Shown here: positions 32,859 through 41,574 of the stretch, piece by piece | How the letters are laid out: each line of letters starts with the position of its first letter | Position numbering within the stretch: position 1 is the first letter of the stretch | Position numbers and translations under genes: made by a program | The notes under the pieces: generated by a model | Seen by the model: only the letters and a program-made list of their open reading frames with translations | What the model was told of the DNA's origin: nothing | Database searches by the model: none | NCBI RefSeq assembly: GCF_000968685.2 | Contig: NZ_LAKD02000105.1 | Location: 1-64,000 of the forward strand | Origin: Streptomyces antioxidans | GTDB lineage: Bacteria; Actinomycetota; Actinomycetes; Streptomycetales; Streptomycetaceae | Length of the DNA stretch: 64,000 nucleotides | Reading direction: 5' to 3'

Positions 32859-33893
32859 TCAGCCTCCCGCGGCCGTCCGGCCCCGGGAGGCACCGGAGGG
32901 GCCGAAGGGAGCCGTCGTACGCGGCACCCGGTCGGCGTGCGGCGGCCGACGGCTGCCGACCGGGGTGACCGGGGTGCGCTCGGAGCGCACCGTGTGCTGG
33001 CGGACCGGGTGGAGGGGCCGCCCGTCGGGGCTCCGGCCGGTGGCGGTGCCTGGCCGGACCACGGCCACGGGCTCGCGGGTGGGCAGGTCGTCGTCGCGGG
33101 CGGTGCGCGGGGTGGCCAGCGGGGTCCCGGCGACCGGCGGCCCGGACGGCACCGGCACGGGGGCCCGGCCCTGGCGCAGCCGGTGCCACAGGGTCAGCAG
33201 CAGCACCTCGGCGCGGGCCATGGCGGGCTCCATCCAGGGCAGCGCCAGCAGCACCAGCACCCCGGCGGCCCAGCCCAGCACCACATCGCTCAGCCAGTGG
33301 GTGCCGAGGTAGACGGTGGTCATGCCGACCCCGAAGGCGAAGCCCGCGGCGATCAGCGAGGCGACCCTGCGGGCCACCGGGGTGGTCGCCAGATAGGCCA
33401 GAATGCCCCAGGTGACCACGGCGTTCGCGGTGTGGCCCGAAGGAAATATATCGCCGGTGCGCCACATCTCATTGGACCCGACGGTGGTCGCGTAGTGCGG
33501 ACCGAGCCGGCCGAAGCCGATCTTCACCGCGCCCACGGTCGCGTTCAGCAGCAGCAGGGAGGTGCCCAGCGCCAGCAGCGGACGCAGGGTGCGCTGCCGG
33601 TGGCAGCACCACCCCAGCCAGGCGGCGACGGCCACGGCGGTGGGCCCGCGCTGGCCCATGACCACGAAGTAGTCCAGGAGGGTGTGGAACTCCGGCCACT
33701 GCTTGTAGGGCCGGAAGAGCATGACCTGCCAGTCGAGCTTCACCAGCCATGAGGTGGTCAGCACGCCGATCACGGTCGCCGCGTAGACCGCCAGCGTGGT
33801 CCCGAGCAGCCAGAAGCGTGTTCGGGTCATGCGCGGTCGCGCGGGATCGGGCCTTCGCTCCTCGGTCGCGGGGAGCTTGTCTTCGGTACGCAC
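32859..33893 (-). CDS. PAP2-superfamily membrane phosphatase
   Basis: A 344-residue integral membrane phosphatase with about six helices. The three PAP2 motifs are present: KIGFGRLGP, PSGHT and GTHWLSDV. Such enzymes dephosphorylate undecaprenyl pyrophosphate, phosphatidic acid or polyprenyl phosphates at the outer membrane face. After residue 240 there is a basic, Pro/Arg-rich cytoplasmic tail of about 100 residues, unusual for the family. GTG 33893 has no ribosome site, but TAACGT at 33901-33906 lies exactly 7 nt upstream, suggesting a leaderless message. The ATG at 33830 (MTRTRFWLLG) is an alternative. Confidence 0.87.
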   Translation of the reverse strand: MRTEDKLPATEERRPDPARPRMTRTRFWLLGTTLAVYAATVIGVLTTSWLVKLDWQVMLFRPYKQWPEFHTLLDYFVVMGQRGPTAVAVAAWLGWCCHRQRTLRPLLALGTSLLLLNATVGAVKIGFGRLGPHYATTVGSNEMWRTGDIFPSGHTANAVVTWGILAYLATTPVARRVASLIAAGFAFGVGMTTVYLGTHWLSDVVLGWAAGVLVLLALPWMEPAMARAEVLLLTLWHRLRQGRAPVPVPSGPPVAGTPLATPRTARDDDLPTREPVAVVRPGTATGRSPDGRPLHPVRQHTVRSERTPVTPVGSRRPPHADRVPRTTAPFGPSGASRGRTAAGG

Positions 33894-34280
33894 CTAATCG
33901 ACGTTACATTGCGTGACAGGCCAGTTCGGTCGATCAGGTCGCTTTGTGATGACGATGTGATGTGGAGTGCGTCTCGTCAACGCCTTTTGGCCGCGCTCTT
34001 TCCATGGAATGCACGAGGTCTCGGGGCTTTTCTGCTCCCGGCCTTCCAATGGGCGTGTCTCGGGGGCTTTATGGATTTCTTACAGGGCGTGTTTATCGCC
34101 CATTAGCCAAAGCGTTCCCCGAAGTTTCCCCCGGTGTCGCCGGTCGGCCGGGAGCGACCGTCGGCGGGGCTCCGCCCGGCCGGTCGGGGTGGCCGGATCG
34201 CGGCGGGGGCCGGACCACGGCGGTGGGCGGATCAGGGTAGGGAGGATCACGGCGGTGGCCGGATCGCCGCGGTGGCCGGA
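33894..34280. other. Non-coding spacer with GGTGGCCGGATC repeats
   Basis: The right part holds three near-identical GGTGGCCGGATC units within 34187-34285, the last two 19 bp apart, just after the 3' end of the mannosyltransferase gene. The left part is AT-richer and carries the presumed PAP2 promoter (TAACGT at 33901-33906 on the minus strand). Short open frames here show no protein-like character and were left out. Confidence 0.5.
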
Positions 34281-35468
34281 TCAGGGCGGCCCGGTGCCGT
34301 GCAGCCAGAAGGCCCCGTACACCGCGGAGGCGAGCCCCACCGAGCCCAGCACCAGCGCGGTGCGCACCGGGCGCAGCCGGGCCAGGGCGACCGCGATCGG
34401 CAGCAGCAGCGGGAAGGCCGGTATCAGCAGCCGGGGCTTGGAGCCGAAATACCCCTTCGCGGCCACCGCCAGGACGAGCACCGCACCTCCGTACGCCAGC
34501 AGCGGCGGCGGCTGGCGCTGCCCCACACAGCGGACCGCCAGCCAGACCAGCGCCCCGGTGCCGAGCAGCAGCCCGAGCCCGGCCACGAAGGGCGGCTCGA
34601 TCAGCCGCCCCCCGATGAAGCCCGCGAAGGCCACACCGCCGTCGAAGCCGTTGCCCCAGCCGTTCTGCACCTCGAAGTAGCCGGTGGGGCTTCCGGTGTG
34701 GACGGAGACCCACACCACATAGCCGAGCCAGCCGAGCGGCGCCAGCACGGCGCCCGCGAGCAGACTCCGATCCGTGCGCCACGCGTGGCGCCAGCGCCCG
34801 CCGGGCAGCAGCTCCGCCCCGGCCGCCGCCCAGACCGCCGCGACCACCGCCGCGCCCACCGGCCGGGTGAGCCCCGCCAGCGCCGCACACAGCCCCGCCC
34901 ACAGCCACCGCCGGGTGAGCGCCGCGTAGACCCCCCACGCGGCCAGGGCCGTGAAAAGGGACTCCGAATACGCCATCGACTGCACGATCCCGACCGGCAG
35001 CACACCCCACAGCACGGCCAGCGTGACGCCCACCCGCCATCCGTACAGCAGGTCCCCGACCGCGAAGATCCCCCAGGCGGCGAACAGGGACGTGATCGAG
35101 CTCACCAGCAGACCGGCATCGGCCGCGCCCAGCGGGGCCATGGCCGATATCACTCGCTCCAGCCCGGGGAGCAGGGGGAAGAACGCCAGGTTGGAGTGGA
35201 CCGCGCCGTCGGGCAGATAGATCGTGTAGCCGTACCCCTCCTCGGCGATGCGGGTGTACCACAGCGAATCCCAGCGCGCGGAGAGCAGCTGGTGCGGGCT
35301 CTTGTCCGCGAAGGCGCCCCAGATCGCGAGAACCACCAGCCCGAGCAGGCGCGTCCCCGCATACGCGAGCAGTGCCGGAGCTGCCCGGCGCAGCGCGCGA
35401 CCAGCGGCGCGGCCCGGTCGGCCGTCGTCGCTGGGCGGCGCGGCGCCGGTCTGGGCGAGATCAGTCAC
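34281..35468 (-). CDS. PIG-V-like membrane mannosyltransferase
   Basis: A 395-residue polytopic membrane protein with about 9-10 helices. The segment ARWDSLWYTRIAEEGYGY and the following NLAFFPLLPGLERVI resemble the GPI mannosyltransferase 2 (PIG-V) family, GT-C fold enzymes that use polyprenyl-phosphate mannose on the outer face. In actinobacteria these belong to lipoglycan or protein O-mannosylation pathways; the substrate here is unknown. GTG 35468 (VTDLAQTG) lacks a ribosome site. GATAAT at 35476-35481 sits exactly 7 nt upstream, consistent with a leaderless message. Confidence 0.8.
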   Translation of the reverse strand: MTDLAQTGAAPPSDDGRPGRAAGRALRRAAPALLAYAGTRLLGLVVLAIWGAFADKSPHQLLSARWDSLWYTRIAEEGYGYTIYLPDGAVHSNLAFFPLLPGLERVISAMAPLGAADAGLLVSSITSLFAAWGIFAVGDLLYGWRVGVTLAVLWGVLPVGIVQSMAYSESLFTALAAWGVYAALTRRWLWAGLCAALAGLTRPVGAAVVAAVWAAAGAELLPGGRWRHAWRTDRSLLAGAVLAPLGWLGYVVWVSVHTGSPTGYFEVQNGWGNGFDGGVAFAGFIGGRLIEPPFVAGLGLLLGTGALVWLAVRCVGQRQPPPLLAYGGAVLVLAVAAKGYFGSKPRLLIPAFPLLLPIAVALARLRPVRTALVLGSVGLASAVYGAFWLHGTGPP

Positions 35469-35871
35469 GGCGACGATTATCGAGGATGATCCGGACCGCC
35501 CGCGCGGCCTGTGGATAACCCTGGACGCCGCTGGTGGACGTGGGCGGACGCAGGTGAAACGCGAGGGTGACACCGGGAGGACGTCGGGAGAACGCCGGGA
35601 GAACGCAGGAGCGACGGCGGAGCGGCGGGGGAGAAGCGGGGGGCCGAGGGAGGAGCGGGGGACAAAAGGGGAAGTCTGGAACGTACGCCTCCGTATCCAT
35701 CCGCGGGCCGGCCCCAACATGACCTGCGGCACACGGCTCACGCGGGGACTCGCGTACCCTGACCTCTCACTCGCGCCTTCGCCACCGGGGTCACCCGGGA
35801 CGTCCCCACGACGTGACGTACCGCCCGACACGACGGCGGACCGCGAGCGCAAGCCCCAGGGAGGTGCGTAC
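35469..35871. promoter_or_regulatory. Divergent spacer with purine-rich GGGAGAACG units
   Basis: This region carries the mannosyltransferase promoter (minus strand, GATAAT at 35476-35481) and, presumably, the exporter promoter. From about 35570 to 35680 the plus strand is a purine-rich run with repeated GGGAGAACGC-like units. The exporter ribosome site AGGGAGG lies about 7 nt before ATG 35872. No gene and no clear TetR-type operator were seen. Confidence 0.35.
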
Positions 35872-37620
35872 ATGTCCGGGACGACCACGGCCGGCAATCG
35901 GCGGACGGCGGGCGTTCCCCGGCAATGGCGCGGCACCGAGGCGAGCGGCGGGGCCAACCGCTGGGTCGTGCTCCTCGTGCTCTGCGTCAGCCTGCTGCTC
36001 GTCGCGGTGGACGCGACCGTGCTCCATGTCGCGGTCCCGGCCGTGACCGAGGATCTGCGCCCCGGCGCGATCGAACTGCTGTGGATCGTGGACGTCTACC
36101 CACTGGTCTGCGCCTCGCTGCTGATCCTCTTCGGCACCCTCGGCGACCGCGTCGGCAGACGACGCGTCCTGCTGCTCGGCTACGGGCTCTTCGGCGCCGC
36201 CTCCGCGATCGCCGCCTTCGCCCCCAACCCCCAGATCCTCATCGTGGCCCGCGCCCTGCTGGGCGTCGGCGGCGCGATGATCATGCCTGCCACCCTGTCG
36301 ATACTCCGCCAGGTCTTCCCGGACCGCCGGGAACGGGCGCTGGCGATAGGCATCTGGAGCGCGGTCGCCGCCGTCGGCGCGGCCGTCGGCCCGCTGCTCG
36401 GCGGCTTCCTGGTGGAGAACTTCTGGTGGGGCTCGGTCTTCCTGGTCAACCTGCCCCTGATGGTCGTGGCGCTGCCCGTCGGCCGCTGGCTGCTGCCGGA
36501 GTCCACGGGCGACAAGAACGGCCCCTGGGACGTGCTGGGCGCGCTCATGGCCGCGTGCGGGCTGTTCTGCGTCGTCCTCGGCGTCAAGCGGGTGGGCAGC
36601 GGCGCGGGGCCGCTGGACGCAGTGACCGTCGCCCCGGTGCTGATCGGGGCGGTGCTGCTGGTGTTCTTCGTCCGCCGCCAGCGCCGCCGTACGCATCCGC
36701 TGGTGGACCTCAAGCTGTTCACCCGGCCCGCCTTCTCGATCTCGGTCGGCTGTATCGTGCTCGCCCTGCTGGCGCTCGTCGGACTGGAGCTCATAGCCGC
36801 CCAGTACCTCCAGCTCGTGCTCGGGCTCACCCCGCTCGAGACGGGTCTGAGGCTGCTGCCGCTCACCTTCGCCGCCATGGCCGCCGGGCTCGTGGGGTCC
36901 CGGGTGCTCCAGTGGCTCGGCCCGCGGGTCATGGTCGCGGTCGGCTTCGCGCTCACCGCGCTCGCCGTGCTCTCGCTCACCGCCATGGGCCAGTCCGACC
37001 GGCCCGCCGTGCTGGTCGGCGGCTTCATCGTCCTGGGCTTCGGGCTGGAGACCACGCTCTTCAGCGCGTACGAGTCCATGCTCAACGAGGCGTCGGCCGG
37101 TTCCGCGGGCGGTGCGGCCGCCATCGGCGAGACCTCCTACCAGCTCGGCGCCGGGATCGGCATCGCCCTCCTCGGCAGCGTCATGAACGCCGCCTACAAG
37201 CCCGGCGTCTCCTCGGTGCACGGTGTCTCCGCCTCCGCCAGTTCCGACGCGAGCCAGTCGCTGGGCGCCGCGTACAAGGTCTCCGACCGGCTCGGCGGTC
37301 ACGCCGGGGAGGCCCTGCGGTCGGCCTCCCGCGCCGCCTTCGTCCACGGTCTGCATGTCACGCTCGTGGTCAGCGCCGGTCTGCTGCTGCTCGGCGCGCT
37401 GGCCGCGTTGCGGCTGCCCAAGGCGATGGAGTGCGCCGCCGACAACGAGGACGAGGAGTCCGCCCAGGAACCGGCGGAGCGACAGGGGCCTGCGGAGCAG
37501 CGGGGCCCGGGGGAGCAGCGGGGTCCGGCGGAGCGGCGGGGCGCTGCGGGCCAGCAGGGGCCGGACGGTACGGACGCTCCGGCCCGCCTCGACCGCGCCA
37601 CCGTCGCCGCGGAGTCCTGA
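35872..37620 (+). CDS. MFS drug exporter, DHA2 (EmrB/QacA) family
   Basis: A 582-residue proton-driven exporter with 14 predicted helices. Motif A reads GTLGDRVGRRRVLL; motif C-like GIWSAVAAVGAAVGPLLGG follows. The charged residue in helix 1 (LLLVAVDATVLHVAVPAV) is the DHA2 mark, where an Asp faces the pore. The C-terminal 65 residues are a polar, low-complexity tail with EQRGPAERRG-like repeats. ATG 35872 has AGGGAGG about 7 nt upstream. No regulator gene lies beside it, so the substrate is unknown. Confidence 0.92.
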   Translation: MSGTTTAGNRRTAGVPRQWRGTEASGGANRWVVLLVLCVSLLLVAVDATVLHVAVPAVTEDLRPGAIELLWIVDVYPLVCASLLILFGTLGDRVGRRRVLLLGYGLFGAASAIAAFAPNPQILIVARALLGVGGAMIMPATLSILRQVFPDRRERALAIGIWSAVAAVGAAVGPLLGGFLVENFWWGSVFLVNLPLMVVALPVGRWLLPESTGDKNGPWDVLGALMAACGLFCVVLGVKRVGSGAGPLDAVTVAPVLIGAVLLVFFVRRQRRRTHPLVDLKLFTRPAFSISVGCIVLALLALVGLELIAAQYLQLVLGLTPLETGLRLLPLTFAAMAAGLVGSRVLQWLGPRVMVAVGFALTALAVLSLTAMGQSDRPAVLVGGFIVLGFGLETTLFSAYESMLNEASAGSAGGAAAIGETSYQLGAGIGIALLGSVMNAAYKPGVSSVHGVSASASSDASQSLGAAYKVSDRLGGHAGEALRSASRAAFVHGLHVTLVVSAGLLLLGALAALRLPKAMECAADNEDEESAQEPAERQGPAEQRGPGEQRGPAERRGAAGQQGPDGTDAPARLDRATVAAES

Positions 37621-38150
37621 CCGACCCACCCTGGGTCAGCCGGGGTCAGCCTGGGTCACCCCGACCCAGCCCGGGCCCAGCCCGGGCCCAGCCCGGGCCC
37701 AGCCCGGGCGAGCCCTTGGGCCTGCGGGGTGTCCCGGTGGTTCTTTCCCCTCCCCGCCCCTTCCCGCTACCAGGGGCTCCGCCCCTGGACCCCGTGGCCG
37801 GAGGCCTGGACCCTGGCGCCTTGACTACGGGGCAGGGGCCTGGACCCCGGTGTTTGGACCCGGTGGCCGGGGGCTCCGCTCCTGGGGCCCGGACCGCGTG
37901 GCCCGGACCCCGTGGCCTGGGGCCCGTGGCCGGTGGCCTGGACCCTGGGGCTTGGGCCACGTGGCCGGGGGCCCGACTCTGGGGCCTGGGCCCAAGGGCA
38001 GGGGCCTGGACCCCGGTGCTTGGACCCCGTGACCGAGGCCTAGACCCTGGTGCCTGGGCCCCGGTGCCGGAGCCCTGTGGCCTAGACCCCGTGGCCTGGC
38101 GCCTGGACCCCGTGGTCTCGGGCCTTGGCCCCGGTGCGAAGCCCACCCTT
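37621..38150. repeat. Intergenic repeat field A
   Basis: It begins with CTGGGTCAGC-like units, then four perfect tandem copies of the 11-bp CCCAGCCCGGG at 37665-37708. A pyrimidine-rich element ending in the hairpin AGGGGCTCCGCCCCT follows at about 37745-37795. From there to 38150 the DNA is degenerate GGCCTGGACCCCGTGGCC repeats. There is no credible coding sequence; continuous open frames are a composition effect. Spacing of the ACAD gene from the exporter suggests these 800 bp are non-coding. Confidence 0.75.
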
Positions 38151-38426
38151 ACGGCGGGGCCGCGTAGCGGTCCCTCGGCTGGGCCGCATAGCGATGCTGC
38201 CGTGGGCGTCACGATCCATCGGACACCCCCGAACGGCCCCGCCCGATCCGGCCGACCCGGCCCGCGGCCGGGGTCCGGTGCGGGCGGGTCTGGACGTCGG
38301 GGGTTACCCGGCCGTAGCGTCGGGTCGGCCGGGCTGATCAGCCCGGCCGCCGGGCGGGAGGACGCGCCCCGGCGGCCGGCACCCGCCCGGCGTACCCGGA
38401 ACCGCATCCACCGGAGGCCGCCGCCC

Positions 38427-39614
38427 ATGTCCGCTGGCACCCTGCCGTCGTTCGATCCGCGCGACCCGCTGGGGCTCGACGATCTCCTCGACCCCGAGGA
38501 CCTCGCGGTCCGCGACACCATGCGGCAGTGGGCCGCCGACCGCGTGCTGCCGCACATCGCCGACTGGTTCGAGCGCGGCGAGGTCCCCGGCATCCGCGAG
38601 CTGGCCCGGGAGCTCGGCTCCCTCGGCGCGCTCGGGATGTCCCTCACCGGCTACGGCTGTGCGGGCGCCAGCCCGATCCAGTACGGCCTGGCCTGTCTGG
38701 AGCTGGAGGCCGCCGACTCCGGGATCCGCTCGCTGATGTCGGTGCAGGGCTCCCTGTCCATGTACGCCATCCACCGCTTCGGCTCCGAGGAGCAGAAGCA
38801 GCGGTGGCTGCCGCGGATGGCCTCCGGCGAGGTCATCGGCTGCTTCGGGCTGACCGAGCCCGACCACGGCTCGGACCCGGCCGGGATGCGCACCCACGCC
38901 AAGCGGGACGGCTCGGACTGGGTGCTCACCGGCCGCAAGATGTGGATCACCAATGGCTCGGTGGCCGGGGTCGCCGTGGTGTGGGCCCGCACCGACGAGG
39001 GCGTCCGCGGTTTCATCGTCCCCACCGACGCGCCGGGCTTCTCGGCCCCCGACATCAAGCACAAGTGGTCGCTGCGCGCCTCGGTCACCAGTGAGCTGGT
39101 CCTGGATGAGGTGCGGCTGCCCGCCGACGCGGTGCTGCCCGAGGTCACCGGGTTGCGGGGGCCGCTGAGCTGTCTGAGCCACGCCCGCTACGGCATCATC
39201 TGGGGATCGATGGGCGCGGCCCGCTCCGCGTTCGAGTCGGCGCTGGACTACGCGCGTGAGCGGGAGCAGTTCGGCCGCCCGATCGGCGGCTTCCAGCTCA
39301 CCCAGGCCAAGCTGGCCGACATGGCGCTGGAGCTCCACAAGGGGGTGCTGCTCGCCCACCATCTGGGGCGGCGTCTGGAGGCGGGGCGGCTCCGCCCCGA
39401 GCAGGTCAGCTTCGGCAAGCTGAACAATGTGCGGGAGGCGATCGAGATCTGCCGTACGGCCCGGACGATCCTGGGCGCCAATGGGATCTCGCTGGAGTAT
39501 CCGGTGATGCGGCACGCCACGAATCTGGAGTCCGTGCTCACCTATGAGGGCACCGTCGAAATGCACCAACTGGTGCTGGGCAAGGCGCTCACCGGAATCG
39601 ACGCGTTCCGGTGA
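38427..39614 (+). CDS. Acyl-CoA dehydrogenase, glutaryl-CoA dehydrogenase-like
   Basis: A 395-residue FAD-dependent acyl-CoA dehydrogenase. Family stretches include GCFGLTEPDHGSDPAGM (flavin/substrate loop), GRKMWITNGSVAG, and REREQFGRPIGGFQLTQAKL. The C-terminal catalytic Glu lies in YEGTVEMHQLVLG. The ending GKALTGIDAFR and the substrate loop are like glutaryl-CoA dehydrogenase of lysine/tryptophan degradation, but other short-chain substrates are possible. ATG 38427 has GGAGG at 38413-38417 (spacing 9). The SepF-like gene converges on it with 9 bp between stops. Confidence 0.92.
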   Translation: MSAGTLPSFDPRDPLGLDDLLDPEDLAVRDTMRQWAADRVLPHIADWFERGEVPGIRELARELGSLGALGMSLTGYGCAGASPIQYGLACLELEAADSGIRSLMSVQGSLSMYAIHRFGSEEQKQRWLPRMASGEVIGCFGLTEPDHGSDPAGMRTHAKRDGSDWVLTGRKMWITNGSVAGVAVVWARTDEGVRGFIVPTDAPGFSAPDIKHKWSLRASVTSELVLDEVRLPADAVLPEVTGLRGPLSCLSHARYGIIWGSMGAARSAFESALDYAREREQFGRPIGGFQLTQAKLADMALELHKGVLLAHHLGRRLEAGRLRPEQVSFGKLNNVREAIEICRTARTILGANGISLEYPVMRHATNLESVLTYEGTVEMHQLVLGKALTGIDAFR

Positions 39615-39623
39615 GCGGCCCCG

Positions 39624-40055
39624 CTAGCTCTGGTTGAAGAAGCCCGTGGCGTGGCCGGACTGTCCGCTGACGATCTGGAAGTCGGCCGGGGTGAGGAGGA
39701 AGACGCGGTTGGCCACCCGGTCGATCGAGCCCCGCAGCCCGAAGATCAGCCCGGCCATGAAATCCACCACCCGCTTGGCGTCGGCGGACTCCATCGTCGT
39801 GAGGTTCACAATGACCGGTACGCCCTCCCGGAACAGCTCGCCGATGCCGCGGGCGTCCCGGAATCCGTCCGGGGTGACCGTGGCGATCCGGGTGCCCTGG
39901 TCCCGCGCGGTCTCGTCGGCCACCCGCGCTCGCGGGTCGGTCATCCAGGAGTCGCCGGGCTCGGACCCCTCGGCGTAGTCGTCGTCGTAGTAGCGCTCGT
40001 CATCGCTGTCGTCGACGAGGCCAAGCCAGGCACTTGCCTTGCGTACCGATCCCAT
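39624..40055 (-). CDS. sflA: SepF-like cell-division protein
   Basis: A 143-residue SepF-family protein. The first 15 residues (MGSVRKASAWLGLVD) can form the amphipathic membrane-binding helix of SepF. An acidic linker leads to the SepF domain at about 55-135, with PVIVNLTTMESADAKRVVDF and RVFLLTPADFQI. Streptomyces have a true SepF in the dcw cluster and two SepF-like paralogs, SflA and SflB. No ftsZ, ylmD or divIVA genes are near, so this is a paralog. The neighbourhood fits SflA (SCO1749 in S. coelicolor, from memory). ATG 40055 has GGAGG about 6 nt upstream. Confidence 0.8.
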   Translation of the reverse strand: MGSVRKASAWLGLVDDSDDERYYDDDYAEGSEPGDSWMTDPRARVADETARDQGTRIATVTPDGFRDARGIGELFREGVPVIVNLTTMESADAKRVVDFMAGLIFGLRGSIDRVANRVFLLTPADFQIVSGQSGHATGFFNQS

Positions 40056-40288
40056 GGACGCCTCCTCTCCCTGATGGTGTGTACTGTCCGCCCCTCTATG
40101 GTCGTCCATGATGCGGATGGTCTGCCACGTGGATTGCGGCCGCACAGGGGATTCGTGACGTTACTGGTGCACAACGGCTGGCGCCATATCAGAGTTCCAC
40201 CTGGTTACGAAGGCTGACGGAGCGGTGGGTAGACTCCGCCGCTGCCGGACGGGTGACGTCGGGGACGTACGGGTGAACGGGGAACGTG

Positions 40289-41524
40289 GTGTTTGGCATT
40301 ATCCGGCCTTGTCGGCATCGGCTGTCGGAAAACCTGCGCACCGAGTGGATGGCGCATTTGTGCGGGCTGTGCCTCGCGTTGAGGGGGGACCACGGACAGT
40401 TCGCCCGCATCGCCACCAATTACGACGGCCTGGTGATATCCGTGCTGGTGGAGGCCCAGGCCGGACGGTCGGAGGGCTGGCGGCGCACCGCCGGGCCCTG
40501 TCCGCTGCGCGGGATGCGGACGGCGTCGGTCGCCCGGGGCGAGGGGGCGCGACTCGCGGCCACCGTCTCGCTGGTGCTGGCCTCGGCGAAGGTACGTGAC
40601 CATGTGGCGGACGGCGACGGGGCGTTGGCCCGGCGGCCGGTCGCCGCGGCCGCGCGTCGGGTGGCCGGGCGGTGGGACCGGGCGGGGGAGCGCAGCGGCG
40701 CCGCGCTGGGCTTCGACACCGCGCTGCTGCTGGACGCGGTAGGGCGGCAGGAGGAGCTGGAGTCCGTCGCGGGCCCCGGCACCCCGCTGCTGACAGTCAC
40801 CGAGCCCACCGAGACCGCGACCGCCGCGGCCTTCGGGCACACCGCCGTACTGGCCGGGCGGCCCGGCAACCGGGCGCCGCTGGAGGAGGCTGGCCGCCTC
40901 TTCGGGCGGCTGGCGCATCTGCTGGACGCGGTGGAGGACCTGGCCGAGGACGCCGAGACGGGCGCCTGGAACCCGATCGCGGCCACCGGGACCGACCTCG
41001 CCGAGGTCCGCAGGCTGTGCGACGACGCGGTGCACGGGGTGCGGCTGGCGCTCAAGGACACCGAATTCGCGGGCGCGGGCTCCGGGCGGCTCGCCCATGT
41101 ACTGCTGGTCCATGAGCTGGGGCGCGCGGTGGACCGTGCCTTCGGTACGACGGGATGCGCGCACACCGGAGGCGAGGGTGCGGGGGCCCTGGGCGCCCCG
41201 GGTGCGCCGGAGTCCTCCTACGGGCCGCCGCAGTCGCCGTGGATCAACCCGGGCGGCCCCGGCGGTGCGCCCCCGGAGCCGCCGGGGCCGCCGCACGGCC
41301 GTCGGCGGGGGCTGCTCGCGGGCTGCCTGGTGTGGAGCGGGCTCTGCTGCACCTGCCAGGTGTGCTGTCGCGACCCGTACCACGATCCGTGGAGCGGGCA
41401 GCCGCGTGAGGGGCTGTGCCATAAGTGCGGTGACTGCTGCGATTGTTGTGACTGTTGCAGTAACTGCGGTGACTGCTGCAGCTGCGACTGCTGTGATGGT
41501 TGTGACTGCGGCTGCGACTGCTAG
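40289..41524 (+). CDS. DUF5685-like protein with extremely cysteine-rich C-terminus
   Basis: A 411-residue protein. The opening FGIIRPCRHRLSENLRTEWM and HLCGLCLALRGD fit the DUF5685 family, whose function is unknown. The N-terminal 310 residues are mostly helical. After a Gly/Pro linker, the last 66 or so residues hold about 24 cysteines, ending in CHKCGDCCDCCDCCSNCG and CDCCDGCDCGCDC. This pattern suggests metal binding or heavy disulfide formation. There is no signal peptide. GTG 40289 gives MFGII; a GTG one codon upstream is possible. The gene is divergent from the SepF-like gene. Confidence 0.75.
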   Translation: MFGIIRPCRHRLSENLRTEWMAHLCGLCLALRGDHGQFARIATNYDGLVISVLVEAQAGRSEGWRRTAGPCPLRGMRTASVARGEGARLAATVSLVLASAKVRDHVADGDGALARRPVAAAARRVAGRWDRAGERSGAALGFDTALLLDAVGRQEELESVAGPGTPLLTVTEPTETATAAAFGHTAVLAGRPGNRAPLEEAGRLFGRLAHLLDAVEDLAEDAETGAWNPIAATGTDLAEVRRLCDDAVHGVRLALKDTEFAGAGSGRLAHVLLVHELGRAVDRAFGTTGCAHTGGEGAGALGAPGAPESSYGPPQSPWINPGGPGGAPPEPPGPPHGRRRGLLAGCLVWSGLCCTCQVCCRDPYHDPWSGQPREGLCHKCGDCCDCCDCCSNCGDCCSCDCCDGCDCGCDC

Positions 41525-41574
41525 TCGTTAGGGCGAGGGGATGTCCGGCGGGTCGTGACGCCTGCGGCGGGCTG

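Noticed and set aside
33909..34240. Short frames in the PAP2-mannosyltransferase spacer
   Set aside because: No ribosome site, no family character, and the frames differ in codon bias from nearby genes.
35925..38426. Long same-strand frame from inside the exporter gene into the acyl-CoA dehydrogenase
   Set aside because: The first 834 codons are a shifted frame of the exporter and repeat field A; the real gene starts at ATG 38427 with a ribosome site.
37646..38647. 333-codon minus frame through repeat field A
   Set aside because: Its Arg/Pro/Gly/Ser repeats simply translate the DNA repeats, and it runs into the antisense of the dehydrogenase gene.
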